From the NCBI RefSeq assembly GCF_900091585.1, contig NZ_FMHT01000003.1, positions 1,659,501 to 1,723,500 of the forward strand: a stretch of DNA of 64,000 nucleotides. Reading direction: 5' to 3'. Positions 20,426-30,041 of the stretch are shown piece after piece. The translations under genes and the position numbers were made by a program. This DNA is from Micromonospora nigra. GTDB taxonomy: Bacteria > Actinomycetota > Actinomycetes > Mycobacteriales > Micromonosporaceae. The notes beneath the pieces are model-generated. The model saw nothing but the letters and a program-made list of their open reading frames with translations, was not told where the DNA came from and made no database searches. Position 1 is the first letter of the stretch. Each line of letters starts with the position of its first letter.

Positions 20426-22557
20426 GTGAGCAACCGACCCCTTGCTGCCGCCGGTCGTCTCGTTCCTCTCCTGCGTGCCGGGCTCATCGCCGGCCTCGTC
20501 GTCGCCGCCGTCGCCTACCCGCTGGTCGCCGTGACCGGGCTCGGCGCGAAGGCCACCGCCCACGCCGTGGAGAGCAAGACCCGGCTGCTGACCACCGCCC
20601 TGCCCGCCGAGTCCTCCTACCTGTACGCGCCCGACGGCAAGACGGTGCTGACCATGTTCTACGAGGAGTACCGGCAGTACACGAAGCTCGCCGACATGTC
20701 GCCGAACATCCAACAGGCGATCGTCGCCGCCGAGGACACCCGCTTCTACCAGCACCACGGCGTCGACCCGAAGGGCGTCGCGCGGGCCTTCGTCGCCAAC
20801 GCCCGCTCCAACGGCGTCTCCCAGGGCGCCTCCACGCTGACCATGCAGTACGTCCGGATGGCGCTGCGGGACAGCGCCACCACCCCGAAGGAGGTGCAGG
20901 AGGCCACCGCCCAGACCCCCGTCCGCAAGGTCAGGGAGATGCGCATGGCCGTGGACCTGGAGAAGGAGCTCACCAAGGAGGACATCCTGGAGCGGTACCT
21001 CAACTCGGCATACTTCGGGCATCGCGCGTACGGCGTCTACGCCGCCAGCCAGATCTACTTCTCCAAGGCCCCGAAGGACCTCAGCCCCGTGGAGGCGGCC
21101 ACCCTCGCCGGCCTGGTCAAGAGCCCGTCGCGGTACGACCCGGCCAGCTCGGACCAGAAGGACGCCACCACCCGACGCAACTACGTGCTCGACCGGATGA
21201 CCCAGCTCGGTTACCTGTCCCGAGACGACGCCGACGCATTGAAGGACGAGCCCATCCGGCTCCGGCTCAGCTACCCCCGAGCGACTGCGCCTCCGTGCCC
21301 CAGGAGTGGAACAGCTGGGGCTTCGCCTGCGACTACGTGAAGAACTGGTGGAGCGCGCAACCGGCGTTCGGCGCCACCCCGCTGGAGCGGATCGACAAGC
21401 TCCGCCGGGGCGGCTACCGGATCGTGCTGAGCATGGACCCGAAGATCCAGGCGGCTGCCGAGAAGCACGTCGGCACCGAGAAGAACACCGGCAGTCCCTA
21501 CGCCAACGGCATCGTGGTCACCGAGCCCGGCACCGGCCGGGTCAAGGCGATGGCGGTGAACCGGACGTACTCGCTGGACGTCGCCGGGAACGGGCCCAGC
21601 TCCAACCCGGAGGCCGAGCCGAACGTGAAGGCCAGCTTCCCGAACACGGTGGCACCGCTGCTCGGCGGTGGCGACCTGCCGGGCTACCAGGCCGGTTCCA
21701 CGTTCAAGATGTTCCCGATGCTCGCCGCGCTGGACTCCGGCATGACCCTGAACACCACGTTCAACGCGCCGCACACCTACCGCTCCGAGGTCTACGACGG
21801 CTGGTCGCCGTCGAACGCCAGCGGCGCGATGAGCGGCACCCAGACCATGTGGTCCGGCTTCGGCAAGTCGGTCAACACGTACTTCGTGTGGCTGGAGGAA
21901 CAGGTCGGCGCGGAGAAGGCCGTCCGGCTCGCCGAACAACTGGGGCTGCGCTGGCGCACCGACGTCGACCGGGAGCACGCCTCCCCGGGCAAGGCCGACA
22001 CGTGGGGCGCGTTCACCCTGGGCGTCTCCGACGCCACCCCGCTGGAGATGGCCAACGCGTACGGCGCCGTCGCCGCCGACGGCCGCTACTGCGAGGCGAT
22101 CCCGGTGTCGGCGATCTACGACCGGGACGGCACCCCGACGACCTGGAAGACCGCCTCCGGCATCGAACGGGAGGTCGCCAAGCCGCGCTGCCGGCAGGTG
22201 GTCAGCGCCGACGCCGCCCGCGCGGCCACCGACGCCGCCCGTTGCCCCACCGGCGACACCCCGGCCAAGGGCAGCTGCGGAGGCTGGTCCACCGCCGACA
22301 GCGTCCGGGGCACGGTCGGCCGGCCGGTCGCCGGCAAGACGGGTACGACCGACAGCACCCGGTCGGCCTGGTTCGTGGGCTACACCCCGGAGCTGGCCGC
22401 CGCGAGCTTCATCTCGGACCCGGACAACCCGTTCAACGCCGTCGGTGACGGCCAGTCCCAGATTCCGATCAAGGCGGTCGCGGAGACCCTGCGGGACGCC
22501 CTCGAGGGCACGCCCGTGCGCCAGTTCACCCCGCCGTCGGACCGCATCGTCGGCTGA
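20426..22557 (+). pseudogene. Class A penicillin-binding protein (glycosyltransferase-transpeptidase), frameshifted
   Basis: The first frame (20426 to about 21275) encodes an N-terminal membrane anchor and the GT51 domain (IVAAEDTRFYQHHGVDPKGV, GASTLTMQYVRM, ILERYLNSAYFG). The transpeptidase half continues in another frame to 22557, starting at PSDCASVPQEWNSWGFA. It has the SxxK serine in YQAGSTFKMF, the SVN motif in FGKSVNTYF and KTG in VAGKTGTT. Adding one base in the C run at 21274-21278 restores a single protein of about 710 residues. Both halves look well conserved, so this may be a sequencing error, a recent mutation or slippage at the C run. The original role is peptidoglycan polymerisation and cross-linking. 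Confidence 0.85.
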
Positions 22558-22581
22558 CCGCCGACAAGTCCCGGCGGCCGG

Positions 22582-23976
22582 TCAGGTACCCGTCCCGGCC
22601 GGGCGACCGGCCACCGCCTCGGCCGCCGGGTCCACCGCCGCCGCGGCCACCAGTCGCGCGGCGATCCGCGGGTACGCGGCCCAGTGCGGCACGAGCTGCG
22701 ACGCGTGCACGCCCCGCCACACGAACCCCTCCGGGGCACCGCCGTCCCAACTCCAGGCGGGCCGCTGCCCGGCCCGGGGAGTCAACACCGCCCGGTGTTC
22801 CTTGTGCCCGGTGACCACCTCGCCGAGGGTGGCCACCACGCTGTCGGCCTGGGCGGTGGCCTCCCGGTAGCCGGCCACCAGCCCCTCCCGGCTGACACCG
22901 ACCGCGTCGAGCACCCCGCACATGGGCAGCCCGTCCCACTCCCGGGCCAGCCAGAGCAGGCCGGTGCCCCCGGCGACGACCGGACGGCCGACCCGCGCCA
23001 GCTCCGCGACCGCGATGCAGAGCCGCCGGTTCGCCGACAACTGCTCGGCGTACGACTCGGGCAGGGCACCGCCGACCACCAGGGCCCGCGCGCCCGCCGG
23101 CAGCGCCTCGTCGCGCAGCGGGTCCACGGTGACCACCTCGGCACCGGCCGCCCGCAGCAACTCGGCGGTCTCGGGGTGGCTGTAGGCGCCCCCGGACGCA
23201 CCGGCCAGCGCCACCACCGGGGGCGGTCCCGACGGTGCGGGTGGCTCGTCGGGCGACCACGGCGGGGCCGGCAGCGGCGGCGCGGACCGGGCCAGGGAGA
23301 GCAGCCGGTCCAGGTCGACGGTGGCGGCGACCGCCTCGCCGAGGCGGCGTACCGCCCGGGTCGCGTCGACGGCGCCGGTCAGCGCCGGAACCGCGCCGTA
23401 GCGACGGGCCGGCAGTACGGCGGGGAGGTCCTGGCGGCGCAACGCCCCGTAGACGGGAACGCCGACGTCGTCCAGCGCCTCCCGCAGCAGTTGTTCGTGC
23501 CGCGCCGAGGCGACCCGGCTGAGGATGACGCCGCCCAGCCAGAGCTGCTCGTCGTACGACCGGAAGCCGTGCACCAGGGCGGCCACGGACTGCCCCATCG
23601 CGGCGACGTCCACCACCAGCACGACAGGGCTGCGCAGCGCGGTGGCCACGGCGGCGGTGGACTCGCTGTCGGGGTGGCCGGTGAGGCTGTCGTACAGGCC
23701 CATGCTGCCCTGCAACACGGCGAGCCCGGCGCCGGCGGCCCCGTGGGCGACCAGCGGGGCCAGCCGCTCGACGCCGACCAGCCGGGGGTCGAGGGTCCGG
23801 CCGGGTCGACCGGCGGCCAGTCCCAGGTACGCGGTGTCGACCTGGTCGGGGCCGACCTTGAACCCGGCAACGGTCACACCCCGGTCGGCGAGGGCGGCGA
23901 GCAGCCCGATCGCCAGCGCGTTCTTGCCGTGCCCGGACGACGGCGCACTGAGCACCAGGCGCGGCACGCCGGTCAT
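22582..23976 (-). CDS. cobB: Cobyrinic acid a,c-diamide synthase family protein with altered active sites
   Basis: A 464-residue protein with the CobB/CbiA layout: N-terminal ATPase (SAPSSGHGKNALAIGLL, then GFKVGPDQVDTAYLGLAAGRPGRTLDP) and C-terminal class I glutaminase-like domain (LVVGGALPESYAEQLSANRRL; histidine in GVHASQLVPHWA). Normal enzymes carry GKT in the P-loop and a nucleophilic cysteine in an ECxGL motif. Here the P-loop reads GKN and the cysteine position reads GGTGLLWL. It may therefore use free ammonia, have lost glutaminase activity, or do another job. It faces the PBP gene. Confidence 0.8.
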   Translation of the reverse strand: MTGVPRLVLSAPSSGHGKNALAIGLLAALADRGVTVAGFKVGPDQVDTAYLGLAAGRPGRTLDPRLVGVERLAPLVAHGAAGAGLAVLQGSMGLYDSLTGHPDSESTAAVATALRSPVVLVVDVAAMGQSVAALVHGFRSYDEQLWLGGVILSRVASARHEQLLREALDDVGVPVYGALRRQDLPAVLPARRYGAVPALTGAVDATRAVRRLGEAVAATVDLDRLLSLARSAPPLPAPPWSPDEPPAPSGPPPVVALAGASGGAYSHPETAELLRAAGAEVVTVDPLRDEALPAGARALVVGGALPESYAEQLSANRRLCIAVAELARVGRPVVAGGTGLLWLAREWDGLPMCGVLDAVGVSREGLVAGYREATAQADSVVATLGEVVTGHKEHRAVLTPRAGQRPAWSWDGGAPEGFVWRGVHASQLVPHWAAYPRIAARLVAAAAVDPAAEAVAGRPAGTGT

Positions 23977-24182
23977 CGTCGACTCCTCGCGGGGCGGTGG
24001 AACACCCGGCGCGGACGCACCGGCGCGGACACACCTGCACGGTCCGCCCGCGTGACGATAGCGGAACGGGTCGACGCGCGAGCACCACCCGGCGGCCGGC
24101 CGTGGGCGGGTCGGACCAGCCGCCCTCCGACCCGGGGGCGGGCCGGGTCAGTGGCCTCGGTCATACGGGTAGCCTCGTGGTC

Positions 24183-24998
24183 GTGTACCGGTTCCTGCTG
24201 ACCCCGCGCTGGCTGGGCATCTTCCTGCTGACCCTGGTGGCGGCGGTGGTCATGGTGCAGCTCGGCAACTGGCAGCTCGACCGCTACCGGGGGCGCACGG
24301 AGATCAACGAGCGCATCGACGCCGGCCTGCGGATGGCCCCGGTGCCGCTGCGCGAGGCGGTGCCCGCGCCGACGGGCGGTCCGGGCACCGCCGGTCCGGG
24401 GCCCGCGGAGGAGAAGACCTGGATCCGGGTGACGGTGACGGGGCGGTACGACACGGACAACGTGGTCCTGGTGCGCGGCCGGACGGTCGACAGCCGGGTC
24501 GGCTTCGAGGTGGTGACTCCGCTCGTGCTGGCCGACGGCACCGCCGTTCTGGTGGACCGGGGCTGGATCCCCCCGGTGCCCGGTGGCGGCGCGACGGCCC
24601 AGCCGCAGGTGCCGCCCGCCCCGGCGGGTGAGGTGACCGTCGAGGGCCGGGTGCACGCCAGCGAGAGCGGCGCGGGCACGGTGAACCGGCGCGACGGACG
24701 GTTGGAGACGCGGCGGATCGCCGTCCCGCAGCTCGCCCGGGAACTGCCCTACCCGGTGCACGGCGCGTACGTGCTCCTCGACCAGCAGGTACCGGCCGCT
24801 GACCCGCTGTTCAGTGCGGTGCCGGTGGGACACGCCAACAACTGGCAGAACCTGGGCTACGTCGTGCAGTGGTGGATCTTCGCCGTGATGACGTTGGTCG
24901 GTTTCGGCTGGGTCGCGCGACGGGAGGCTCGCCGGCTGGCCGGGGTGGTCGACGAGCGCCCCCTCGACCGGGCCGCCGAGCCGAGCAGCACGACCTGA
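24183..24998 (+). CDS. SURF1-family cytochrome oxidase assembly protein
   Basis: A 271-residue membrane protein with two terminal membrane helices (residues about 8-26, LGIFLLTLVAAVVMVQLGNWQLDR; and near 225-245, VVQWWIFAVMTLVGFGW) bracketing an extracytoplasmic domain. Typical pieces are GNWQLDRYRGRTEIN, VTVTGRYDTDNVVLVRGR, VDRGWIP and HANNWQNLGYVVQWWIFA. It supports assembly of cytochrome c oxidase subunit I. The GTG at 24183 has a TAGCCT box 7 bases upstream and no Shine-Dalgarno, suggesting a leaderless mRNA. Confidence 0.88.
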   Translation: MYRFLLTPRWLGIFLLTLVAAVVMVQLGNWQLDRYRGRTEINERIDAGLRMAPVPLREAVPAPTGGPGTAGPGPAEEKTWIRVTVTGRYDTDNVVLVRGRTVDSRVGFEVVTPLVLADGTAVLVDRGWIPPVPGGGATAQPQVPPAPAGEVTVEGRVHASESGAGTVNRRDGRLETRRIAVPQLARELPYPVHGAYVLLDQQVPAADPLFSAVPVGHANNWQNLGYVVQWWIFAVMTLVGFGWVARREARRLAGVVDERPLDRAAEPSSTT

Positions 24999-25037
24999 GC
25001 CGGCTGCCCGGCTGGATCCCGCATCCCGCCGGGTGCG

Positions 25038-25110
25038 GCACCTCGCGGCTTTCCAGCCCCGAGACACCGCATCCTGCCGCACCTCGCGGCTTTCCAGCCC
25101 CGAGACACCG
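25038..25110. repeat. Two 32-bp direct repeats between SURF1 and ligB
   Basis: The segment 25038-25069 recurs at 25079-25110 (period 41). The second copy abuts the ligB stop. Probably a local duplication. Confidence 0.7.
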
Positions 25111-26703
25111 TCAGCCGGTGACCCGCCCGGCCCGCAGGGCTCGAACGGCGTCGATGGTGTCGGCCTCGGCCGCCGTCTTGTCGTCTCGGTAGCGCAGCAC
25201 GCGCGCGAAACGCAGGGCCACCCCGCCCGGGTAACGGCTGCTGGTCTGCACGCCGTCGAAGGCGACCTCGACGACCTGTTCGGGGCGCACCCGCACCACC
25301 CAGTCACCGCGTTCGACGGCCAGTTCCAGGAAGCGCTCGGTCTGCCAGCGCAGCAGCTCGTCGGTGAGGCCCTTGAACGTCTTGCCGAGCATGACGAACC
25401 CCCCGGTGTGGGGGTCGCGTGCGCCGAGGTGCAGGTTGCTCAGCCAGCCGGTGCGCCGACCGCTGCCCCACTCCACGGCCAGCACCACCAGGTCGAGGGT
25501 GTGTCGGGGCTTCACCTTCACCCAGGCCGCGCCGCGCCGGCCGGCGTCGTACGGCGCTGCCGGATCCTTCACCACGACGCCCTCCTGGCCGGCGTCGAGC
25601 GCGGCGGCGAACGCGGCGCCGGCCTGCGCGGGCCCGTCGACCTCCAGCCGCCCCACCAGCAGGGACTCGTCGACCGCTGCGGCGAGCGCGGCCCACCGCT
25701 CACGGCCCGGCCGGTCGATCAGGTCGACGCCGTCGAGGTGCAGCAGGTCGAAGAAGTACGGCGTCAGGGCCGTCTCGCCGGCACGGTCGGCGGCGGCCCG
25801 CACCGCTGCGGTGACCGGGGAACCCTCCGCGCCGCGCTGCGGGCCCCGGCGGGCCGCCCGGCTGGACGTCTCCTGAAAGGGCAGCGGCCGGCCCGTCTCG
25901 TCCATGCCGATGGCCTCACCGTCGAGCACCAGCTCGCGGGCGGGCAGGGCCCGGACGGCGGCGACCACCGCCGGCACCCGGCCGGTGATGTCGTCGAGGC
26001 TGCGGGTGAATACGGCGACGTCGGCCCCGGAGCGGTGCACCTGGATGCGGATGCCGTCGAGCTTCACGTCGACCACGGCGGGGGTGCCGGTGGCCGTGAG
26101 CGCCGCGTCGACCGAGGGGGCGCTCTGGGCCAGCATCGGCGCGAGGGGTCGACCGACGTGCAGACCGAACGCCGCCAGCGCCCCCGCGCCGCCGTCGAGG
26201 GCGGCCACGGCGACGACCCGCAGGTCGCCGGCGAGCAGCACCGCCCGACGTACGGCGGCGACCGGCACGTCGGCCGCACGGGCGACCGCGTCGGCGAGCA
26301 GCCCCGTCTGGGCACCCTGCCGCAGCTCGCCGCTGAACAGGCCGGTGAGCAGCCGCTGCTCCTCGCCGGTGGCGGCGGCGTAGAGCGCATTGAGCAGCGC
26401 CCGCCGGCGGGCCTGCGAGCCGGGCCCCCGCACCGCCGCGATCTCGTCGATCGCCGCGTCGACGCCGGCCACGGTCAGGGTCGGCTCGGCCGCTGGCGGG
26501 GGCAGGTCGCGCAGGCTGGCCCAACCCACTCCGGTCTGCCGCTGGCGCAGCTCCCCGGCCAGCCAGCCCGAACCGGCCGCCACCTCCGCCGGTTCGAGGC
26601 GACGCAGCGCGTCGGCGAGCAGCGCGACCTTCGCCCGCCGGCCGCTGGTGGCACCGACGGCTGCGGAGGTGGCTGCCAGGTCGAGGAACCGCACGGCCCT
26701 CAT
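25111..26703 (-). CDS. ligB: ATP-dependent DNA ligase, LigB type
   Basis: About 530 residues. It has an N-terminal helical DNA-binding domain (residues 1-190), the adenylation domain with the nucleotide-accepting lysine in [15 protein letters not shown] (near 205-220) and [10 protein letters not shown], and [25 protein letters not shown] (motifs IV-V). A C-terminal OB-fold follows ([32 protein letters not shown]). This matches the stand-alone mycobacterial LigB, an auxiliary repair ligase beside the essential NAD-dependent LigA. ATG at 26703 begins MRAVRFLDL, the usual start. Confidence 0.92.
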   Translation of the reverse strand: MRAVRFLDLAATSAAVGATSGRRAKVALLADALRRLEPAEVAAGSGWLAGELRQRQTGVGWASLRDLPPPAAEPTLTVAGVDAAIDEIAAVRGPGSQARRRALLNALYAAATGEEQRLLTGLFSGELRQGAQTGLLADAVARAADVPVAAVRRAVLLAGDLRVVAVAALDGGAGALAAFGLHVGRPLAPMLAQSAPSVDAALTATGTPAVVDVKLDGIRIQVHRSGADVAVFTRSLDDITGRVPAVVAAVRALPARELVLDGEAIGMDETGRPLPFQETSSRAARRGPQRGAEGSPVTAAVRAAADRAGETALTPYFFDLLHLDGVDLIDRPGRERWAALAAAVDESLLVGRLEVDGPAQAGAAFAAALDAGQEGVVVKDPAAPYDAGRRGAAWVKVKPRHTLDLVVLAVEWGSGRRTGWLSNLHLGARDPHTGGFVMLGKTFKGLTDELLRWQTERFLELAVERGDWVVRVRPEQVVEVAFDGVQTSSRYPGGVALRFARVLRYRDDKTAAEADTIDAVRALRAGRVTG

Positions 26704-26806
26704 CCTGCCAGCCACCCCCGACATCACCCGGGTGTTGCCGCACCCGGGCCGTCGTGCGGGCCGGTCGGGCCGGTCGGCCCGCGCCACGCCGCCGGCACCG
26801 CGCAGC

Positions 26807-27013
26807 TCAGGCTGGGACGGGTTCCTCGACGCGCAGGCCGCGGGAGCGGACCCCCTCGGCGATGCGGGACAGCGACGTGTCCAGGGCGACCAGGGCCGCC
26901 GACAGGTCCCCGAGCTGTTCCTTGAGCGTGTCCTCGGGCCACGCGGAGACGTCGACGTCCCTGAGAGCGCTGACGGCGGCCTCCAGGCGGGCCATCACCT
27001 CGTTCGTACGCAT
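26807..27013 (-). CDS. Small helical hypothetical protein
   Basis: A 68-residue, mostly helical, acidic protein ([17 protein letters not shown] ... [26 protein letters not shown]). It resembles the N-terminal start of DUF222/13E12-type HNH proteins but stops before any nuclease module, so it could be a remnant or a stand-alone protein. ATG at 27013; a TATAGC box lies about 10 bases upstream, so expression with little or no leader is plausible. Confidence 0.6.
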   Translation of the reverse strand: MRTNEVMARLEAAVSALRDVDVSAWPEDTLKEQLGDLSAALVALDTSLSRIAEGVRSRGLRVEEPVPA

Positions 27014-27075
27014 GTTCGAGAGGCTATAACAGCGACACGTACGACACACCGGAAACAGCGACTTGACCGGGGAAG

Positions 27076-28452
27076 TTACGGGTTCGTCACCTTCCTGCCC
27101 GTCTCGGCCACCCGGGCCAGCAGCAGCGCCTCGGCCAGGCAGACCCGGGCGAACTCCCCCAGGTGCAGACTCTCGTTGGGCGAGTGGGCCCGGGCGTGTG
27201 GATCCTCCACGCCGGTCACCAGGATCGCCGCCTGCGGGAACGTCTCCTGGAAGGTGGCGATGAACGGGATCGAGGCGCCGATGCCCACGTCCACGGGGTC
27301 GGTGCCGTCCCACGCGACGCGGAACGCCGAACGGGCGGCGTCGAACAGCGGGCCGGTGGCGTCGATGACGCACGGGTCACCGTCGTGTTCCAGGGTCACG
27401 GTCACCTGCGCCCCCCACGGCGCGTGCTTCTCCAGGTGGGCGCGCACCGCCGCGTACGCCCGCTTCGGGTCGTCGCCGGGTGCCAGCCGTACGCTGAGCT
27501 TCGCCTTCGCCGTGGGGAGCAGGGCGTTCGGGGCCTCGTCGGTGGCCGGGGCGTCGATGCCGAGCACCGCGACGGCCGGCTTGGTCCACAGCCGGTCGGT
27601 GATCCGGCCGGTGCCGATGAGCCCGACACCCTCGGCGAGGCCGGCCTCGGCGCGGATCCGCTCCTCGGGGTAGTCCACGCTCGCGCCCTCCCGGCTCACC
27701 AGGCCGTCGACGACGACGTCGCCCGCGTCGTCGTGCAGGGTGGCCAGCAGCCGCACCAGCGTGGTGAGCGCGTCCGGCACGGCACCGCCGAACAGGCCGC
27801 TGTGCACCGCGTGTTCCAGGGTCCGCACCTCGACGAAGCAGTTGACGATGCCGCGCAGGGAGGTGGTCAGCGCCGGTACGCCGATGTCCCAGTTCGCCGA
27901 GTCGGCGATCACGATCACGTCGGCGGCGGCGAGATCCTCCCGGTGCTCGACCAGCAGCCGCTCCAGCGACTCGGAGCCGTACTCCTCCTCGCCCTCGATG
28001 AACAGCACCACGCCGACGGGCAACCGGTCACCGAAGGCGCGCAGCGCCGCGACGTGCGCCATGATGCCCGCCTTGTCGTCGGCGGCCCCGCGACCGTAGA
28101 GGCGACCGTCGCGTTCGACGGGCTCGAACGGGTCGGACTCCCACAGCGACCGGTCGCCGACGGGCTGCACGTCGTGGTGCGCGTAGAGCAGCACCGTGGG
28201 TGCCCCGGGCGGCGCGGCGCGTTTGCCGATCACGGCGGGCTGGCCGCCGGAACGCACGACCTCGACGTCGAGGTCGCAGCCGCGCAGCAGCTCGGCGACC
28301 ACCTCGGCGGACCGCTGCACGTGTGAGTGGTCGAAGCCGTCGAAGGCGATGCCGGGGATGCGGACCAGTCGCTCCAGGTCGGCACGCACGCCGGGCAGCT
28401 CCCGTTCGACGGCGGCCCGCAGCTCGGACTCGGACAACATTGGAGGGGTCAT
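27076..28452 (-). CDS. M20 family metallopeptidase (dipeptidase)
   Basis: About 458 residues. Metal ligands are visible in LLYAHHDVQP (His), YGRGAADDKAGIMAH (bridging Asp) and FIEGEEEYGSES (catalytic Glu plus metal Glu). The dimerisation domain with HSGLFGG follows, and a late ligand lies in HARAHSPNESLHL. Likely a Zn dipeptidase of the CNDP-like group. ATG at 28452 has a TACGAT box exactly 7 bases upstream and no Shine-Dalgarno (leaderless); ATG at 28461 or 28440 are alternatives. Confidence 0.9.
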   Translation of the reverse strand: MTPPMLSESELRAAVERELPGVRADLERLVRIPGIAFDGFDHSHVQRSAEVVAELLRGCDLDVEVVRSGGQPAVIGKRAAPPGAPTVLLYAHHDVQPVGDRSLWESDPFEPVERDGRLYGRGAADDKAGIMAHVAALRAFGDRLPVGVVLFIEGEEEYGSESLERLLVEHREDLAAADVIVIADSANWDIGVPALTTSLRGIVNCFVEVRTLEHAVHSGLFGGAVPDALTTLVRLLATLHDDAGDVVVDGLVSREGASVDYPEERIRAEAGLAEGVGLIGTGRITDRLWTKPAVAVLGIDAPATDEAPNALLPTAKAKLSVRLAPGDDPKRAYAAVRAHLEKHAPWGAQVTVTLEHDGDPCVIDATGPLFDAARSAFRVAWDGTDPVDVGIGASIPFIATFQETFPQAAILVTGVEDPHARAHSPNESLHLGEFARVCLAEALLLARVAETGRKVTNP

Positions 28453-28559
28453 GACCGGCATCGTATGCCGGCCCTACCGGGGCCGGCGGGGGGTGGAACC
28501 CGGGAACGGGGATGCTCCGCCCGGGTGGCGACCCGGCTGGCCTGCCTGGCTGGTCGCGG

Positions 28560-29327
28560 TCACCGGCGGCGCACGTACCACCGGGTGGCGTCGTGCGGCA
28601 GCGTGGGTGCGCCGTCGACCACCAGGTCGGCGCGGGCGGCGGTGCGGTCCGCGGCGAAGTGGACGTCCTCCCCCGCGTGCCAGCGGTGCAGCTGCGGCAG
28701 GATGCCCGGCCCGTCGCGGGAGACCGCGCGGTTGCGCCGCAGCGAGGCGGGCGCGGTGACGAAGACCGCGAGGGTGAGGTCGGGCACGGCGGCAGCACGG
28801 GCCGCGCTCACCCCTTCCAGGAGCAGCACGGGCACGACGGGCACCGGCACCTCGCGCGGCAGGAAGGCGCGCCGCACCCAGCTGTAGCGGCGGTACGCCC
28901 CGGGCCGCCCGGCGCGCAGCGGCGCCAGCACCTGTTCCTCCAACCTGGTCCAGAAGGTGAGCTGGTCGTCCCACCCGTCGAGCAGGTCGTCGGTGTGCAC
29001 GACGGGCGGCCGGACTCCGATCCCCGGACCGGACGTGGGTCGGCCGGCGAGGGCGGATCCGGGGGCTTCGTCGGCAGCCGGCCCGTCCGCGAGGACGGCA
29101 CCGACCGCGAAGGTTTCCCCGAGGGCGGATCCGTGGGCTTCGTCGGGCGCGGGCCTGTCCGCGAGGGCTTCGCCGAGGGCGTCCGCGAGACGCGCGGCGA
29201 ACACGGTCTTGCCCGCGCCGCTGGGCCCGTCGACGGCCACCATCCGGGTACGCCCCAACCGTGCCGGCCCGGCCAGCACCCGCCGCGCCAGGTCGGCGTA
29301 CGCCTCGAACACCGCGACCACGGCCAC
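28560..29327 (-). CDS. Uridine kinase-like P-loop protein
   Basis: About 255 residues with an N-terminal Walker A VAVDGPSGAGKTVFAARLA (near 30), a Walker-B-like VVHTDDLLDGWDD, VLLLEGVSAARAA and a C-terminal ADLVVDGAPTLPHDATRWYVRRR. This pattern is annotated as uridine kinase in actinomycetes; the nucleoside specificity is not proven. An insert of about 45 residues with repeated ADGPAADEA/GSAL pieces follows the P-loop. Start GTG at 29327 (alternative 29321). Confidence 0.8.
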   Translation of the reverse strand: MAVVAVFEAYADLARRVLAGPARLGRTRMVAVDGPSGAGKTVFAARLADALGEALADRPAPDEAHGSALGETFAVGAVLADGPAADEAPGSALAGRPTSGPGIGVRPPVVHTDDLLDGWDDQLTFWTRLEEQVLAPLRAGRPGAYRRYSWVRRAFLPREVPVPVVPVLLLEGVSAARAAAVPDLTLAVFVTAPASLRRNRAVSRDGPGILPQLHRWHAGEDVHFAADRTAARADLVVDGAPTLPHDATRWYVRRR

Positions 29328-29398
29328 TGACGTTACCGTTCGGGTTGTCCCGCACCGCTTCCCCGGTGGGACCAGGTAGGGCCCGGCATGCTCGGGGC

Positions 29399-29815
29399 GT
29401 GTCCCATTCTGTGATGAGTCCCGGCGTCGAGGCGTTGCTGGAACAGGCCCGCGCTGGCGTGACCCGGTTGACGCCGCAGGAGACGGTGCAGGCCGCCACG
29501 CGCGGCGCTCTCGTGATCGACATCCGCACCGACACGCAACGCCAGGAACAGGGCGACCTGCCCGGCGTGATCGTGATCGACCGGACGGTGCTGGAGTGGC
29601 GGCTGGACCCGGCCAGCGACGCGCGGATCCCCGAGGCCACCGGGTATGACATCGAGGTCGTGGTGGTGTGCCGGCAGGGCTACAGCTCCAGCCTGGCCGC
29701 CGCGAGTCTGCGTGCCCTCGGCCTGCACCGGGCCACCGACACGGTGGGCGGGGTGGAGGGTTGGCGGGCGGCGGGGCTGCCCCTGTCGGACCGCCCCGCC
29801 GACGTCCGCCGCTGA
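29399..29815 (+). CDS. Rhodanese-like protein
   Basis: A single rhodanese domain of about 138 residues: RLTPQETVQAATRGALVIDIRTD, GVIVIDRTVLEWRLDP and the active-site cysteine loop VVVVCRQGYSSSLAA, then TVGGVEGWRAAGLPL. The CRQGYSS loop binds the persulfide or anion; the protein is probably cytoplasmic and carries sulfane sulfur or acts in signalling. GTG at 29399 or ATG at 29414 are both possible starts. Confidence 0.88.
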   Translation: MSHSVMSPGVEALLEQARAGVTRLTPQETVQAATRGALVIDIRTDTQRQEQGDLPGVIVIDRTVLEWRLDPASDARIPEATGYDIEVVVVCRQGYSSSLAAASLRALGLHRATDTVGGVEGWRAAGLPLSDRPADVRR

Positions 29816-29929
29816 CGCCGGCCGCGCCTGGCGGTGACCAGCCGGCGGTGGCCCTGCGACTTCCCATGATCGCCTTCGTCTGCCGTCAACCGAACGGCCA
29901 CCCGTCCATCGCCCCCGGTGAACCGATCC

Positions 29930-30041
29930 CCAGGTCACGGACACTGCCGCCCGACGCTGGTTGTCTCCGGTGGCTGCGGCCCAGGTCACGGACGCTGCCG
30001 CCCGACGCTGGTTGTCTCCGGTGGCTGCGGCCCAGGTCACG
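29930..30041. repeat. 51-bp tandem repeat at the 3' end of cobQ
   Basis: Two nearly identical 51-bp units (29930-29980, 29981-30031) and the first 10 bases of a third. The third contains the cobQ stop codon (30037-30039). The block is non-coding and lies between the convergent rhodanese and cobQ genes. Confidence 0.8.

Noticed and set aside
20302..22557. One long open frame across the PBP region
   Set aside because: Its first part, before the transpeptidase half, is in the wrong frame for the GT51 domain and begins in non-coding DNA; the true reading is two frames joined by a frameshift.
24149..24155. GCCACTG on the minus strand upstream of the cobB-like gene, resembling a cobalamin riboswitch box
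   Set aside because: The other conserved parts (GGGAA, GGTG, CAGGA elements in order) are not seen around it; most likely chance.
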